From NCBI GenBank assembly GCA_002786065.1, contig NHNY01000031.1:187510-251509 (forward strand): a stretch of 64,000 bases of DNA, written 5' to 3'. The notes under the pieces are model-generated. The model had not been told where the DNA came from and did no database searches. It saw only the letters and a list, made by a program, of their open reading frames with translations. The position numbers and the translations under genes are program-made. The stretch's first letter is position 1; every line of letters begins with the position of its first letter. Shown piece by piece: positions 53,983 through 64,000 of this stretch. The DNA comes from Microcyclospora pomicola (lineage: Eukaryota; Ascomycota; Dothideomycetes; Capnodiales).

Positions 53983-55883
53983 ATGGTATATCGTGGTAAG
54001 CCGTCCTCGGGATGTCAGAACTGCAAAGATCGGCATAAAAAGGTTCGAGCTTCGTCCTCTTCTCTGCCGACCATAGTGCTGATACCATACGCTGATAGTG
54101 TGACGAGACCAGGCCGGCCTGCCTGAATTGCCTCAAGACAAATCGGATATGTCCTGGTCTTCCGGAAAAAGTTGACCTCTTGTTCAAGGACGAGACGAAC
54201 CTTGCACCTGCTAGGACTAGACGATCTGCTGTCTCTGGTCAGAAGACTGAAGAACAAGGAGTGGAGTCGTGAGTACTCAAATATCCATGTACTGACGAAG
54301 AGTGCTCATGCTCGAGGTAGCAGCTCCTTCATCAAACCTGCCTTCAAAACACCGGTGGACGGGTTTCAATTCGTTCGCCAGACTTTTAACGAAAGCGCCG
54401 TGGTTGCCAGCTCTCCTTCCCATGACCGGCAACCTTTTCACGCAGAGAATGTCGCCGGTCTCGCCACAGAGCCAGGTGAGGTGGAAAGTCATCGAGATTA
54501 TGAACCAAGTCAAACTTTTCCGAACGATGAAGCACAGTGCGTCTTACAATCTTGTGCAATCATTCGACAGACACAGGTGATGGGGGTGACCGCTTTCAAG
54601 CAGATTCCGTATGCTCCGGCACCGTCATATGAGAACCAGGCCCTGACGTTCTGGTTGCAAAATCTCTCGCCGGTGCGAAAGTCACGCCACTCCGGTTTCA
54701 TGGAGCTGCTTGTACCATTTTTCGCAAAGGCTAAGGTCGACTCGCCCATGTACCTCGTAACTAAAGCTATCGCCATGGCCTGTGTAGCCAGGTGGCTAAC
54801 ACGCCGACACTTAGCAACGCGTGCTGCTGAACTTTACTGCAAGGCCATGAAAGCGATCCGGTTAGCAATTATGGTTCCTAGTGAAGCTAAGAGCGATGCA
54901 ACTCTATTAAGTATCCTCTTGCTAGCGTTCTACGAGAACCTAACACCATCTGATAGCTCAAGGGAGGCATGGCGTAGGCACATCCGTGGCGCGGCTATGA
55001 TCGTACGAGCTCGGGGACTAGCGCAGTTGCAGCATCCCGATTCCATCGTGTTGTTCCGTGCGGTCCGCCGACACCTCTTAATGGACGGCCTTGGACGACA
55101 AGAAGCTATCGTGGAGTTTCCGGGTCCAAACGGGTGGCTGACCGGCGAGGACAGCGGCTCGCACGAGCGTCTTGGGCAATATGCTCTGGAATTGCCTAGC
55201 ATGCTGAATGATGCTAAAAAGCTGCTAGATGTTCAAGCCGCGGACAGCCCAGAGAATCGCCCTAAAGTAGCCAAGCTACTCGACAAAGCGTCAAAAATTC
55301 AGCAAGCGCTAAATACAGCTGAGCTGGATACGATACGACAATTCAGCTACAAAAGTATGCCACACTTTGAGCCTTTGTCAGACGATGTGGAAGCTGCGGA
55401 GGTCTGGCCTGGACTTGTTCACAATCACGAGATCAGGGATGTTGCGAATATCCATAACGACCGTCGTGTTAGTCAGTTGCTCTGCGCTTCCATCATGCTA
55501 AAATGTATCCGGTGGATGGAGCCGGAAATTTACATGGACAATGCCAGATGGAAGGCTGCTCTTTTCCGTACGCGCTACTTGGTGGACGACATCTGTTCAA
55601 CAGTCCCAGATCTGTTATGTTTCGGTGGTGACTATCATCACAATGCGACCCCGAGAAGTGTTAAAAATGCTGGTAAGTCTTTGTGAGATCAAAGCAGATT
55701 TTTCACGTCGGAGAGCTAACTTCAAATGTAGCTGATGAGGCGTCAGGGGCATACCTGTTGAGGTGGCATCTCGCTATGGCATTGGGGGCTGAGGGCATAC
55801 CTGAGTTGCAGCGCAGGTGGATCCGTGGACGGCTGGATGCTATGTCAAAGGTGTATCGTATTAGTATGGTTATGAACAGCTGA
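53983..55883 (+). CDS. Zn2Cys6 transcription factor
   Basis: Four exons, 53983-54042, 54099-54268, 54321-55672 and 55732-55883; introns of 56, 52 and 59 nt keep phase, giving 577 residues. The first intron splits the zinc cluster. The joined sequence MVYRGKPSSGCQNCKDRHKK + CDETRPACLNC has perfect CX2CX6CX6CX2CX6C spacing with the last Cys in NRICPGL. The third exon may use either of two adjacent acceptors (54320 or 54323), differing by one Ser. The middle region has the helical pattern of the fungal-specific regulator domain (LAFYENLTPSDSSREAWRRH, then GAAMIVRARGLAQL), common in Zn2Cys6 proteins with an MVYRGKPS start. The short last exon adds GAYLLRWHLAMALGAEG. A nuclear regulator; target unknown. 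Confidence 0.9.
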
Positions 55884-56219
55884 CAGTGTGGTCGATATCG
55901 AATGCGGTACGACTAGCTATTCCAGAAAGATTCCGAGTGGGAGGCCTTTTATGACATGTGTGTTTGTATGACAAGTGAATTGTGTTGGAATGAAATGTAC
56001 TCCGTACATCGTCTTGAGTACATTTTGAGTTCCAGATCGGGACGGCCCGTGTTCGCCAATCGACATCAGTTCGCATAAAATAATGCAGCGCGACAGGCCT
56101 TGTCATAGATCACCAGAGGACTTGCGGATGCTCGTGCTTGGCTGACATTTGTCGATGATCATGAAGTGCAATAGACATGATCTACAGGCAATGAATGCGA
56201 TCTCATCCACTCCAATGAG
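55884..56219. other. Intergenic, no gene seen
   Basis: About 340 bases between the Zn2Cys6 gene and Trs65, tandem on the plus strand; expected to hold a terminator and the Trs65 promoter. Confidence 0.45.
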
Positions 56220-57894
56220 ATGACTTCCTCCACCAACGCCAGGAGTGTTCGTGCGCAATTTGAGAGCCTAGCAAAAGCGGCATCTCTAGACGTGTTTCTA
56301 CCAAAATCATCGGACTTCAATGCCACCGCGCTTTTGGCAAAGTCTATCGAGGACCTGAGACAGTCGCCATCGCGACGGAACTTGTTTCTGGGTATTCCGA
56401 AACCTCTCCAAACAAATCTTGATATCATACTGAAACGCGGGATTGCCAGATGAGCGAGCACGCGTGGTGCTTGTACTGCGGACTGCCATTGCTCAAGATG
56501 AAGTCCGAGACCTACTCCCTGCACTGCAGATGACCCTGGCTGCTCATGCGACAGATGCCGTGCCTCAAGGTGCGAAGTCGAATGCTGCTTCGGCTTCGGG
56601 GAAGCATGATCTGACCTCCATGGTTTGCGACCCCGATCAAGATGTAGAGATTATCGCCTCTGAGGACGACACATATGTGGTCTGGACGCTAGACATCCAT
56701 CTTACGCGGCCCAAAGCACGACTGCAAAGGCCTGCCATCTACTTCACTGCGAATCTCACAGTGCGAGCAGAACATGCGAATACGGTCCGAAGAGGCGGCT
56801 CAGCATATCTGCAGGCCTTCGAGCCGCTACCGGCAAACGTCCTCGCCCCATTGCAATTCGATCCAGTCCTGCGCGACTCTAACATATATCTACCGGAGAC
56901 CCGGATTACCAAAGTCGCTCCTGCAGCTCGCACAGATGACATAATCAAACCGATCAGAGCTGCCTCGAAACGCGCGCTCCCCACCGTCCCCGCGCTCTTC
57001 ACGAAGATCAGGTACTCTTCACTTTCCGATGCAGTGTTCGTGAGTGTTCATATCGAGATCTCGCCGATTACTACCCATACCGTGCAGATCGACGACGTCA
57101 AGGTGGACTCACCGAGCTTCATCTTGACCAAGGTGAACGCCGTCGGCTGGCCAAAGCAGGCCCAAGCAGGGGACGAAATCATAGCAGTCTTCAAGACGAG
57201 CGTCCAAGCCGGGAAAAGCGCCACACAAGGCACGATTTCCATCTCCATCTCCGCGATCGCACACCAAGACCAGGTCTCGAGGATCCCGTTGGACATCACA
57301 TGGCAAGCACATATAGACCTGTCGTCAGCCGTCACGAAACCGACGTACAAGTGGTCACGCCCACTAAGTGGTGCCAGCCTGCAGCAAGCTCGGCTGTCCA
57401 CGCAAACCTCGTCACGGCCAAACTCCTCCAGCGGCCCACAACATGGCCCTCCTACTGATCCAGGCGTTGTCCTGACCATCTCCGGACCTCCCACAGTGCA
57501 GGCGAACGAGGTCTTCTCCCTGGCAGTGCAATGCATCAATCACAGCCCGCGGTCCCGTCGGTTCACCCTGGTCATGATGCCGTCGAAGAAGCCTCGTCAG
57601 CAACAATCACCCCCATCCACATCCACCAAGTCAGCGAACGTTCTATCGCAGATCCTCGATACGCCACGCCTCGAACCGCCAAAACCGGCAGACGTGCTCG
57701 ATCTCAATCCCGATGTGCGCATTGGACCATTACCACCCGGCGCATGTTACGAGACCCAGCTACGCTTTCGAGCTACGGCGCTGGGCGTGCTGGAGCTCGG
57801 GGTTCTACGTCTGGTGGATCTGGAGACGCGGCAGACGGTAGATGTGTGGGAGCTGCCGGATGTCATCGCTCTGGAAGGGAACGCTGCAGCATAG
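56220..57894 (+). CDS. TRS65: TRAPPII complex subunit Trs65
   Basis: Two exons, 56220-56391 and 56450-57894, with a 58-nt intron (GTATTC...GCCAG) in phase 1; 538 residues. The splice joins RRNLFL to DERARVVLVLRTAIAQ, giving a continuous N-terminal region. The C-terminal third carries the Ig-like domain typical of Trs65: VVLTISGPPTVQANEVFSL and, near the end, DVRIGPLPPGACYETQLRF followed by RLVDLETRQTVDVWELP. A disordered Ser/Pro/Gln segment separates the domains. In yeast Trs65 (Kre11) links and stabilises TRAPPII dimers, which activate the Rab Ypt31/32 (and Ypt1) at the late Golgi. Length is close to yeast Trs65 (560). The intron's donor is a weak GTATTC, so the first exon is somewhat less certain than the second. 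Confidence 0.87.
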
Positions 57895-58317
57895 CAGGCC
57901 ATACGTCTCGTTTATGATGAATCGCCAACGAGAGACTTGCTGCGCGAGTAAGACAAGCGTCACGACACAGATCAACGGTGATGGTTTAAGGAAAGTGTCA
58001 TCAGTACTGCTATGGGATATCTGGAAAGTCGTGCGCGCAAGGCGAAAGATCATAAGAAAGAATGAACGCGCTGGAACGCTATTGATGTTCAAAAGTCCCC
58101 GAATCCTTGAGAGACTCTCAGCCGTCACTCTGCGGGGCGGCGTTCCTTCGAACGAGAGACAAACACGAGACAAGAATATGAAGGGAAGTTCGGTCTCAAC
58201 GTGGACGTCATGGCAATCGTGCTTGATATGATGAAGAAAGGCTCTGCGCACAATCGACCGCACAACGCGACGAGAATGATAGCCATTGAGCGCATAGACG
58301 ACTCATTGCCGGCATGC
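57895..58317. other. Convergent intergenic region
   Basis: About 420 bases between the 3' ends of Trs65 and the minus-strand Zn2Cys6 gene; no gene seen. Confidence 0.45.
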
Positions 58318-60915
58318 TCATGATTCTGCAATGTGCCAGGGGTTTGACGTGGGTGCTACAGCGTTCTCCTCGTCCAGCGTGTCAGGATGCGACGGACCGA
58401 CGTAGCCTCCCCAGTTGGCGAACTGGTGACTCGGCATTGTGTTGAAAGGATGGATTTGCGAAGCGGTCTGCTGAATTTGCTGCTGCAGCTGCTGACCAGG
58501 ATGCATGGGCTGACCATGATATAATTCCGGGTGTGAAAGCTGCTGTTGCAATGGCGGGCGAGCATGTATGGATGATTGACCCTGATATAGTTCGGTTTGC
58601 TGGACTTGCTGCTGGTGCTGCTGTATTGGGCGAATAGGTCGCGGTTGATATCTGTCGATCTGCTGTTGTAGTGAATGCATAGAATGCATGGGTTGACCCT
58701 GATAACCATCGATGTGCTGATATTGGAACTGCTGTTGGCCTGGCCCAGATGTGGTGAGTGGCGTATATGCCACAGCCGATGTTTGGTATGGCATGGTGGC
58801 GCTGCTCTCAGTACTAGCAGAGCCCGTGGAGTTGTGATGCCACATGCTGGGCCTTCTCTTATCGCATGAATCGTCGATATCACGGATCCGCTGATTCAAA
58901 CTATCCAGCATTTGCGTAGTCTCTTTTTGATATCGCTGGTTCCAACTGATGGTAATGTTAGTGAGCACTCAATGTGAATCAAGGTAGATTCGATCTGGCG
59001 CTTACCTCATGTAACCCCATCGGATGCCGAAGCGCGATAAACACTCGGTGATCTGCTTGATGCAATTGATGGATCGCATTATATTACATCTGAGTGGGGT
59101 GTCTCCTGGCAGGGTTGGTGGAGTCGGCATTGACGGTGGCGGTGCTGCAGATGGCGATACTTCTGGATGTGGCGGCATGTGGCCTGCTAACAGGTCCTCG
59201 TTGCTATGGACAAGGACATCGAGGAACTGCCGTCCCGTCATGTAAACTCGCATGGCATCGTAGAATGTCATCGGCGGAGTGTAGTTCGTATCATTCAGTA
59301 GCGAGGCCATCAGATCGCTGTATCGGATACAGTATTCAAAAATCAGCTTCTGAGCGAAGGGGTGTACCACTGGGACTCGTGGAGATGGAGAGAGAATGTA
59401 AACATAGGAATAGAGTAGCTCGAGTTCGAAAAACCCATTCATGTGGACGCTTGTGCGTCCATACAGGTCGTCGAACCAACGGCTCATTGCATCGCAAGTG
59501 TTCCAGATGTACGAGTAGGGTTCGTCCCATCTGATGCGCCCGGACTGGAATAAGTCAGTATACCAAACAGATTGCATCTTCCGTAATGTAAGAAGATCTA
59601 GGCAGTGCGCATGAGGTGGCTGCCAAGGCTTCCCTTGGACGACCGGAGATTTGGCAGCTGGGAGGGCCTTGCTGAATGGTACTTTGACCTTAGCGCTGTC
59701 GTCTGAGAAGGAGAAGGCCCGAGTCTGGACCATGGACGTGGAGCGGTCCAAGGCGTAGACACAGTAGAAGACTCGGCGACGCAGTTCAAGCCTGCCTTTG
59801 GTCATATGTGCTCCCGGTGGCGGGTCTTGATGCAGGCCGAGATCTACCATGGCTCTTGATGCCGCCCCAATCAAGCTCCAGGAATCGAAATGGTGAGGAT
59901 CAAGCATGGCATACTCAGTGAGCAGCACCAGAGCTTGGACACTCGAGATGGCGCCAGGATGCAAGACAGCTTCCGCATATTCCAAGGCTGCGCAGACGTG
60001 TCCGATTCCTTCAATGTGATTGTGATCGCCTCGCTGCTCAGACCAAGAACCACTAGCTATTGCAATGACCATGCGAACGATGAAGTGGTCAAAAGGTTCC
60101 GATCTAGTGCCATCTTGGGAATACACATTATCCAAGGAGGCATAGAAACTGGCTTCGTCCAACACCGGTAGTAGGATGAAGATATTGCTGAAATAGTGGC
60201 TAATAAGAGGCATCACAGCATGGCGCGGTGGCAGGGCCTTGGTCGTGCCCTGCGGTAAAGCATCTTTTGAGCATGCTGCGATGATTAGGCGTGCGTATGA
60301 CATGGCTGTGGTGAAGCCATAGAAGTCTCGAGCCGTCGCATTCACCGTGAGGAAGCCGAAATCGGAGACCAGATCATCAATGGCAGACGCCTCTTTGCGC
60401 CGCTGTGCCTTCGAGCTCCCTGTGGGTGGTGGTGCCTGTGACTGCTGCACAGGCGCTTGTGATGCTCGACGCGATGCCACTACGGTTTCATCATCTGGAA
60501 TCGATATCACAGACGGCTTACGAGCTTTGGCTTCCTCCAGTTTGGCCTTCAGCCGATCGATGCGTGTCTCCAAAGTCGAGACGTAGCTACGCTCTTTGCC
60601 CCTTGCAAATTGGTCATTCGAGCTGGTGCACTCCGCAGCTCTGCCATACTTCTCGCAAGACGAGCATGCCTGATAGAGGTCAGATCTGGCGGCAAGTCAT
60701 GGCATCGTATGCAGCACCCTACTCACAGGAAGTTTACCGTCACACCTTATCTTGGCGGTTCGACATCGACTTCACGAGATCAGTATGCTTCGCCAAACTC
60801 CAAGGAGGTTTTGATATGCCCACCTGCACGCAGCGACTGGCCGGCTGACCTTGAGGATAGGTGTGTCAGATAAGGGTGCCAGGCTGGCACGGTCCATCTG
60901 ATCTATGTCTCCCAT
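58318..60915 (-). CDS. Zn2Cys6 transcription factor with fungal regulator domain
   Basis: Four exons on the minus strand: 60915-60824, 60769-60727, 60669-59006 and 58945-58318; introns of 54, 57 and 60 nt keep phase, giving 808 residues. The start MGDIDQMDRASL (context CACCATGG) has an in-frame stop upstream. Two introns cut the zinc cluster: the first after the first Cys (TGC AG|T), the second before the fourth; joined they read ACSRCRTAKIRCDGKLPACS..., with C-rich end AAEC. The first acceptor is AAG rather than CAG/TAG. After the cluster come FARGKERSYVSTLETRI (a linker/coiled coil) and a fungal-specific transcription factor domain (about 170-470; HYFSNIFILLPVLDEASFY, then RRRVFYCVYALDRSTS). 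The last exon is very rich in Gln and His repeats (QQQ runs, PMHSMHS). A nuclear regulator; target unknown. Confidence 0.9.
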
Positions 60916-62485
60916 GGTGAGCGATGGTCAAATCGATAGAATCCGCCCAATGTCTAGTGGTCGCGAGGCGACGGTACAGCCATGCAAGATTGCCAAAGAC
61001 GCCACGAGAGTTCCGTGGCCGCCAGACGCAAGCATAAGCCATATATGCATGCAAGAGAGGCTACTTACCTGCGTTGCTCCCGCTAGCTCCCCCGGGCTGA
61101 GAGGGCTGAGGGCTGATGCTGGTACGGGTGCAGATGTTGGTGCTGCTGATGTTTTTGGTGATCTTGGGTGTGCTTAATATCGCTCAGTGGTGCTGCAATG
61201 GATGGGAGTATGCAATGTCGGGACCAAGTGCGGACGAGGTCGCCACGCGCTATGTCGCCTGGAGTGGAGGTTGGTGGGAAACCTACAGTGCTTGCCATGC
61301 GACTCGATTAGTCAGACATGGCCGGCTTATTAGTTCTATTTGATGCTGCTCGGCAGTCTATCTCAAGAACAACACACTACACCGATCACGAAATGATACG
61401 AGGGTCTATGATCCTATCAAGATTATCGCGCAAATGGACGCGTCTACAGGTCCAGACATCCACCAGGCCAAGGATCCATGCTGTGTCTGGATGTACCATC
61501 TGCCGTTGGATTTGGCTGGTATTCCCGGTCGAATGCCAGCACGTCTGTGTACACTCCCAGAAGCATGTAACCAAAACCACTGCAATGTTACGGATCCGTG
61601 CCACGGCCACAAGCTGCGCCTCGCAGACTATACGTTTGGTGTGCCAGCAGCAGAAATGAAAGAGAATTCCGGAGAGCAATCGATCATGATACGCCAAACA
61701 GCAACCCGTCGAGCTCACGCTAAAAGTGGGCGTCCTCGACGTTGATCTCAGGCGGCAGATGGAGTGTGATTAGCGCACGCGTGGCACAACGTGCCCAAGA
61801 GTAGACTCGCTCAGGCACGCCGCTCGTTGGGTGGCTCATATGTGGCTTCCGTTATCGTCCACGGCTCGAGCCAGACGACGAAAGCATTTTCTGGACCGTC
61901 ATCGCGGATCAAGACTCGGGAGTCAGCGTGCACGCTCTTAGCCTTCGATCGCCTTCATTGGGACGTTGATAAGACTGCCCAATCACGGTCGTGGACGGAC
62001 TCCCGCTGACAGGTCTCGACTCTGGGTTGGGATGTCTGGAGCCACATCCTTTGGCTTCGCAGGATCCTGCTGAAGACAGCACCAGATTCCCGACCGTCGG
62101 GTCGCGTAGTGTTATGATGCGCAGGATGGATTCGTGATCACATGTATGTTGATGCAACTTAAAGACCGAGGCGTCGGGCTGCCCTTGCAGGGAAACAGCC
62201 ACACCCTCCACTCTGGGCGCGCGGGATCGTCGACCATGGACCCTGACATTTGATCTTACCCGACGTGAAGTGCAACTTGCGTTTGGAGTCGAACCACACT
62301 TTACTGCTGCATATGTGCTAGTCAGAATACCCAAGATACCGTATCAGACCTCATCCTTCTTCCGCCAGCACTCTTTCCGATCGGTAGAGCTACATTCGAC
62401 AAATCGTATAGACGATCGCGGTCCAGCAAAGCTCATGGACGCCGGCCGAGCGAGCTGGCATACATACAATCACACCTGAGGCACA
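60916..62485. promoter_or_regulatory. Long divergent intergenic region between two Zn2Cys6 genes
   Basis: About 1.6 kb separate two regulator start codons pointing away from each other. No gene is evident. Both promoters must lie here, and the length suggests elaborate control, which is inference. Confidence 0.4.
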
Positions 62486-64000
62486 ATGGCTGCTTCTCAA
62501 GTCGATGCCCCTCCCCGTCCAAGACTCGGCACAAGGAACGAAGGGTCTAATGGCGACGCAACGGGCTCACAGATCGCGCATACCTTGACGGCATGTACGC
62601 GGTGTCGAACGGTCAGTCGAAGCCTGAGCTTGCGCATGTTGAATACGTTGAGACCAGCATGAGCCACTCACACCTCTATCTCGACAGCGCAAGACTAGAT
62701 GTGACGCAGAGCTACCCCGATGTACTCCTTGCGAACGAACCAATTCGTTATGCGAATACTACGACATCGGCAAAGGCCGCAACGTCAACCGCAACTATGT
62801 CGTGTATCTCCAACACAAAGCCCGCGAACTGGAGCAAGAGCTAGCACGTATCGAGAACGATGATGGTCTTGAGGATCCCGAGACGATGATGCGGGCTGCT
62901 ACTGTACATGTGCACGACGCTGCGGATTCGAAGTACCTTGGTCCTTCAAGCGGTATCGCCATTACTCGGTTGGTCATGCAGCTGGCGAAGACTTTCACCG
63001 ACTCCCAAAGTATCAAACAGATTGTGCCGGAACAACGTGCGAAGCAGATCAAGGAGCTGTACAACCAGGAGCAAGGCAAACCCACATCCAAGATCTATCC
63101 TCTCATCAGTGATGTGGCCGCTACCGACCTACCCGTTCGCCCACTGACCGATCTGCTGGTGACGCTATACAATTTGAAGGTCCAACCTATGTACCCGGCA
63201 TTGCATGAGCCGACGCTGGATAAAGATGTGGAGACGGTCTATTCGAATCCTGCCGGCGCCAGCAGCTTTCAGAACTTCATCGTGCGCATGGTCATTGCGG
63301 TCAGCTTGCAGAAAATGGACACTCAGTACGCTGGTCTGGCCGACAGCTACTACCTTGCCGCATTGATTCATTTGGATGCCGTCGTGCAGCCCATGAACAT
63401 GCAGACCTTGCAATGTTTCACTTTGATGGCAGAATACTCCTTGCTCACGCCTACGCGGACTGCCATCTACTATGTCATGGGCATAGCTGTTCGGCTGGTA
63501 CAGGCGCTTGGATATAACGAGGAGAAGACAATCACTCGAGGCCGAGCAGATGGGCAGGCAGACTTCCTAGAAATCGACATGCGGCGAAGAGTCTTCTGGT
63601 CCATCTTCGTGATGGAATGTGGATTGGCACATTCTCTCGGCCGGCCCGCGGCGTTGGCCACCAGTCAGGAACACATCGATGTCGGATGGTTTGAGACGTG
63701 TGATGACAAGTACATAAACCCTGATGGGATCGACCCGATGGCGCCCCGGCCTACTCTCAAGAAATGGGTCGCTATCCACTTTTTCAAAATGCGTCTTCTT
63801 CAGCTTGAAATCCGACGCAAGTTGTACCAGCGCAAACGGTCTGAGCCCAAAGATGATAGTGACCCGTGGTTCAAGCACATGGACGCAAAGTTGTGTGCAT
63901 GGCGAGACGCTTCACCTTCGCAGGATGAGGGCCACGGACTCGACAAGGTCTGGTTCATTGGTCGCTACAATACCATAATCGTGTTTTTGTACCGACCCTC
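62486..64000 (+). CDS. Zn2Cys6 transcription factor, cut by the window end
   Basis: Exon 1 is 62486-62611 and exon 2 starts at 62688 and stays open to base 64000; 479 residues are visible. The ATG at 62486 has an in-frame TGA nine bases upstream. The 76-nt intron (GTCAGT...CTCGACAG) splits the zinc cluster: ACTRCRT joined to RKTRCDAELPRC, with perfect CX2CX6CX6CX2CX6C spacing ending in NSLCEYY. A heptad-rich coiled coil follows (YVVYLQHKARELEQEL). The fungal regulator domain starts at about residue 165, with PLTDLLVTLYNLKVQPMYPA and later EIDMRRRVFWSIFVMECGLA. The regulator resembles, in layout, the RDS2/PPR1-like group with a CEYYD...GRNVNRNYV linker. A nuclear regulator; target unknown. The 3' part is outside the window. 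Confidence 0.93.

Noticed and set aside
61116-61343. 75-codon frame with a hydrophobic start in the regulator gap
   Set aside because: Hydrophobicity comes from a GTGCTG/TTGGTG-rich stretch; no other gene signals.
1-64000. Transposons, virus-derived elements, CRISPR arrays, rRNA or tRNA genes
   Set aside because: No transposase, reverse transcriptase or capsid-like frames, no long terminal or inverted repeats, no spaced direct repeats and no recognisable RNA genes were seen by eye.

Overview
The window is nuclear DNA of a filamentous ascomycete (Pezizomycotina). The evidence is gene-dense, roughly balanced base composition, many short introns (about 48 to 103 nt, one of 193 nt) with GT...AG ends and CTAAC/CTGAC-like branch sites, and fungal-only families such as Zn2Cys6 regulators, a fungal rhodopsin-like membrane protein, a hybrid histidine kinase, IML2 and TRAPPII Trs65. 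Dothideomycetes is my best guess, by inference only. All exon boundaries were worked out by eye from splice signals, reading-frame continuity and family conservation.

Layout. 1-6.3 kb: a 92-residue gene with an internal duplication, a hexanucleotide microsatellite, a basic nuclear-looking orphan, and a large PhoD-like phosphatase. 6.3-10.1 kb: a five-exon GAF hybrid histidine kinase on the minus strand. 10.1-15.4 kb: gene-poor, with one small membrane protein (11.4-12.1 kb) and degraded or uncertain coding-like frames. 15.4-19.0 kb: a rhodopsin-like 7-TM protein and an aldo/keto reductase. 19.4-30 kb: housekeeping block with ORC1, an unknown 535-residue protein, a small membrane protein, PRP46, an ASNSD1-type amidotransferase-like protein and the Golgi SNARE GOS1. 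30-47.6 kb: ERB1, a Zn2Cys6 regulator, RAD10/ERCC1, MED19/ROX3, an MDM1-like PXA-RGS-PX protein, IML2, ATP10 and a non-MAT HMG-box regulator. 47.6-50.2 kb: no gene recognised. 50.2-52.4 kb: ACL4 and GIR2, divergent. 54-64 kb: a Zn2Cys6 regulator, Trs65, then two divergent Zn2Cys6 regulators, the last running off the window.

The genes do not form a metabolic cluster. Most are single-copy housekeeping functions: replication (ORC1), splicing (PRP46), ribosome assembly (ERB1, ACL4), translation control (GIR2), DNA repair (RAD10), Mediator (MED19), trafficking (GOS1, Trs65, MDM1-like) and mitochondrial ATP synthase assembly (ATP10). The regulator-rich right end and the gene-poor 10-15 kb and 47.6-50 kb stretches are the accessory-looking parts. 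I see no CRISPR array, rRNA, tRNA, intact transposon or virus-derived element, and nothing I would claim as a new biological system. The best leads are the duplicated-motif mini-protein at the left end, the 22-codon open intron at 11.55-11.62 kb, the intron-split zinc clusters and the divergent regulator pair at the right end.
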